From Lysinibacillus sp. FSL M8-0337 (GTDB lineage: Bacteria; Bacillota; Bacilli; Bacillales_A; Planococcaceae), in assembly GCF_038593855.1 (NCBI RefSeq), contig NZ_CP151996.1:2728001-2792000 (forward strand): a DNA stretch of 64,000 nt, written 5' to 3'. This document shows, piece after piece, positions 62,115 through 64,000 of the stretch (within the stretch, counting starts at the first letter, position 1; every line of letters begins with the position of its first letter). Under the pieces are notes generated by a model. That model searched no databases, was not told the origin of the DNA, and worked only from the letters and a program-made list of their open reading frames with translations. Made by a program: the position numbers and the translations under genes.

Positions 62115-62753
62115 TTAATTTGCAATAAACGGTGCTTTATGTACATAGTTTATATTGTCGATTTGATGAATGATAAAAGTCGCAATATCTTGATTTGTTA
62201 TTTTTGTGCCAGGCATATCTGTTAAATGTTCTTTCAAATTTCCTCTTTCTGCGCCATCCACTATAAACGGTAGTCTAACTAACGTCCATTGTATGTGTGG
62301 ATGATCGTTAAGAATATGCCATTCTTTCTTCTTGTCTACCATCATATTAGAGTACATTATTTCAAACAACTTTGCCCCCATTTTATTTAACATGCTTTTG
62401 TGATCGCCCGTAATAGTTAGAGAGCCACCTGTTACACCAATATAACGATCAATATGTAAATCAGTCATTAATTCGAGTATATTTTTAGTGATACTGCTAT
62501 ACATCGCCTTCTCTTTAATTGGTTGCCCAAAGGTATTTATAACTACTTGGCAATCTTTTAGTAGCTTACGAATATCTTCTACATTTTTTACATTTCCTTT
62601 GACGATTTCAACCCTACTGTCCTTGCCTATTACTTTTTCTGGATTTCGAACTAACATGCGGACTTGATATCCTTTCTCTACCGCTTTAGAAGCAATATAA
62701 CGCCCTACTTTCCCCGTTCCACCAATAAGAGCCACCTTGTAAGCATTAACCAT
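62115..62753 (-). CDS. NAD(P)-binding Rossmann oxidoreductase (NmrA/SDR-like)
   Basis: 212 aa, starting VALIGGTGKVGRYIASKAVEKGYQVRMLVRNPEKV (GxxGxxG dinucleotide site near residue 11) followed by VEIVKGNVKNVEDIRKLLKDCQVVINTFGQ. It lacks a clear YxxxK catalytic pair, as in NmrA/YwnB-like proteins. The ATG at 62753 has GGGGGT upstream. Possibly an NADP-sensing or flavin/anthranilate reductase-type protein; substrate unknown. Confidence 0.8.
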   Translation of the reverse strand: MVNAYKVALIGGTGKVGRYIASKAVEKGYQVRMLVRNPEKVIGKDSRVEIVKGNVKNVEDIRKLLKDCQVVINTFGQPIKEKAMYSSITKNILELMTDLHIDRYIGVTGGSLTITGDHKSMLNKMGAKLFEIMYSNMMVDKKKEWHILNDHPHIQWTLVRLPFIVDGAERGNLKEHLTDMPGTKITNQDIATFIIHQIDNINYVHKAPFIAN

Positions 62754-62767
62754 ACTATACCCCCAAA

Positions 62768-62869
62768 TCACATGATACTATGTATACGGCCAAACTTCTG
62801 TTTAGATTCAATTTCCAACACCATCCATACAATGTTCGCTTGTTCCTTTGCCGCATAATCAAAATTCAT
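62768..62869 (-). other. Possible 33-aa ORF or gene remnant
   Basis: A short frame reading MNFDYAAKEQANIVWMVLEI and on to a TGA 14 bases before the oxidoreductase start. Codon use looks coding-like, but the ribosome binding site is weak (GAGAG ~8-10 bases upstream). It could be a small leader gene, or the remains of a longer gene. Confidence 0.3.
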
Positions 62870-62892
62870 CCGTTCTGCTCTCAATATTCAGC

Positions 62893-62940
62893 AAAAAAAA
62901 ACACCTCCATAAATGGGATATCCCAAAAATGAATGTGTTT
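62893..62940 (-). terminator. Terminator of spo0A
   Basis: On the minus strand ACACATTCAT and ATGGAGGTGT form a stem (with mismatches) around an inner GGGATATCCC palindrome, followed by TTTTTTTT. Confidence 0.75.
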
Positions 62941-63044
62941 ATAGATTATTTGAATAATTTATCAATTAGTAATGCACTAATAGTTAGTTAGTATAAAAAT
63001 AAAATTCTCTCTAAATAAGTCCTGTAAGCTGTTTTAACTGTTAA

Positions 63045-63836
63045 TTAACTCGCCATCATATCAATGCGAATCTTGTCTGCAATCATGGCGATGAATTCGC
63101 TATTTGTCGGCTTCGACTTTAAGTGGTGTACGGTGTAGCCAAACATCGACGAAATGGACTCGTAATTGCCACGATTCCATGCGACTTCAATGGCATGACG
63201 AATCGCACGTTCTACACGTGACGGTGTTGTATTGAATTTCTTTGCAATTTCTGGATAAAGAATTTTCGTCACAGACCCTAATAACTCGATATCTTCAAAC
63301 ACCATTTGTATCGCTTCCCGTAAATATGAGTAACCTTTAATATGAGCAGGTACGCCAATTTCTTTAATAATCGCTGTAATGGTGCTATCAAGCTGATGCT
63401 GATTTAATTTTTGAGGAGTTGTCGGCTGTAATACACTCGCCTTTTTCGGTATAGAAGCCTTTTGGCCAGCACAATGTAATATTTTTTGGACAAGCTGATC
63501 GAATTCAAATGGCTTTAGCATAAAGTACGATGCTCCTAAATCCACTGCCTGTTTCATTACATCTTCTTGACCAAATGCTGTGAGCATAATGACTTGTATC
63601 GAAGACATACGATCATTTTGATACATCGCTTCCAATACTGCTAATCCATCTAGGTGAGGCATAATTATATCCAGTAATAAAATATCAGGTGTGTATTCTT
63701 CAAGCATTTGAAGACATACTTTCCCATTCGAGGCCGTTGCAATTATTTCAATTTCGGGATGTCCTTGAAAATAATGCTCCATTGTTTTTAATAATTCTCG
63801 ATTATCATCTGCTATCGCCACTTTTACCTTTGTCAT
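63045..63836 (-). CDS. spo0A: Sporulation master regulator Spo0A
   Basis: 263 aa. Receiver domain with acidic Asp10/Asp11, phospho-Asp56 in [12 protein letters not shown] and Lys in FMLKPFEFD. The C-terminal DNA-binding domain carries [65 protein letters not shown] and [27 protein letters not shown]. It controls entry into sporulation. I use the ATG at 63836, seven bases after AAGGAGG; the ATG at 63842 directly abuts that site. Candidate 0A boxes and a sigma-H-like promoter lie upstream. Confidence 0.97.
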   Translation of the reverse strand: MTKVKVAIADDNRELLKTMEHYFQGHPEIEIIATASNGKVCLQMLEEYTPDILLLDIIMPHLDGLAVLEAMYQNDRMSSIQVIMLTAFGQEDVMKQAVDLGASYFMLKPFEFDQLVQKILHCAGQKASIPKKASVLQPTTPQKLNQHQLDSTITAIIKEIGVPAHIKGYSYLREAIQMVFEDIELLGSVTKILYPEIAKKFNTTPSRVERAIRHAIEVAWNRGNYESISSMFGYTVHHLKSKPTNSEFIAMIADKIRIDMMAS

Positions 63837-63868
63837 TTCCATTCCTCCTTCTGGACTTTGCTTTGACT

Positions 63869-63894
63869 ATTCAAAGCATAAAACCGTTACCCCT
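63869..63894 (-). promoter_or_regulatory. Possible sigma-H promoter of spo0A
   Basis: On the minus strand AGGGG (63894-63890) and GAAT (63872-63869) occur in the spacing of sigma-H promoters (AGGAwww ... GAAT), 30-60 bp before spo0A. The -35 match is imperfect; known sigma-H control of spo0A in Bacillus is the main support. Confidence 0.4.
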
Positions 63895-63921
63895 AATGTC
63901 TTTTTGACACACTGTGGAATT

Positions 63922-64000
63922 TTCGACATTTTTGGGTTAAAAACCTTTTCAATTTCCAAAAATGAGTATGTAGTCCGATACTTTCTTTTTTTCTCGACAA
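63922..64000 (-). promoter_or_regulatory. 0A-box candidates upstream of spo0A
   Basis: On the minus strand TGTCGAA (63928-63922) fits the 0A-box core and TTGTCGAGAA (64000-63991) is a near match. Spo0A autoregulation through such boxes is established in Bacillus. Confidence 0.5.

Noticed and set aside
1..64000. tRNA, rRNA, prophage or integrative element
   Set aside because: No tRNA cloverleaf, rRNA segment, integrase, phage structural gene or conjugation gene was seen on either strand.

Overview
The window is about 64 kb of low-GC Firmicute chromosome. It best fits Lysinibacillus (L. sphaericus group). The clues are Bacillus-type ribosome binding sites (AAGGAGG), a spo0A gene, a bioD-bioA-bioY-bioB operon in the order classically described for Bacillus sphaericus, a CbiW/CbiH60/CbiX-type anaerobic cobalamin operon, and a right-hand third whose gene order resembles the B. 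subtilis spo0A-yqiK-yqzF-bkd-yqiW-yqjA-yqjC-yqjD-yqjE neighbourhood. I found no rRNA, tRNA, prophage, insertion sequence or CRISPR array.

Layout. 1-6317 (minus): cobalamin corrin-ring operon cbiW-cbiH60-cbiX-cbiJ-cbiC-cbiD-cbiET, the last gene running off the window. It is preceded by a cobalamin riboswitch and terminator. 6900-9846 (plus): a second, divergent cobalamin riboswitch and terminator, then the cobalt ECF transporter cbiMNQO. 10201-13722: a large secreted subtilisin-like protease with pre-peptidase-type C-terminal domains. 14-23 kb: acetyltransferases, a YkuS-type small protein, DNA polymerase IV with a LexA-like box, an argJ plus argA-like pair, a MocR regulator divergent from an aminotransferase, and a cupin XRE regulator divergent from a LysE exporter. 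23.7-27.4 kb: the biotin operon behind a BirA-type operator. 27.6-36.6 kb: accessory genes, namely TetR, MarR and AraC regulators, membrane proteins, a DMT exporter and an ATP-grasp-like protein. The AraC gene carries an in-frame stop. 36.9-39.2 kb: a carboxy(nor)spermidine dehydrogenase/decarboxylase operon. 39.3-51.5 kb: CheW, a peptidase T-like enzyme, a carboxyltransferase with methylmalonyl-CoA epimerase, Prli42, YqjA, bacilliredoxin, and methylmalonyl-CoA mutase MutA/MutB with MeaB. 51.6-58.0 kb: branched-chain keto acid dehydrogenase with leucine dehydrogenase. 58.3-63.8 kb: YqzF, glycerophosphodiesterase, a FapA/DUF342 protein, small genes and spo0A.

How the genes fit together. Valine and isoleucine carbon passes through Bcd and the Bkd complex to acyl-CoAs. 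Their propionyl-CoA/methylmalonyl-CoA products can be handled by the carboxyltransferase, the epimerase and the B12-dependent mutase. The same window carries B12 synthesis and cobalt uptake (both riboswitch-controlled), and a biotin operon. A CodY-like box lies upstream of bcd. ptb, buk and bkdR, present in the B. subtilis bkd operon, are absent here.

Non-coding points of interest are a roughly 180-bp interspersed repeat found twice in opposite orientation (its terminal hairpin a third time), a 42-bp tandem repeat made of two 21-bp halves, a foldable palindromic element of about 115 nt upstream of the polyamine operon, an Fnr/Rex-like box before a 40-aa gene, and an operator sequence reused inside a terminator. 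I did not identify a clearly new multi-gene system. The strongest leads are these non-coding elements and the interrupted AraC regulator.
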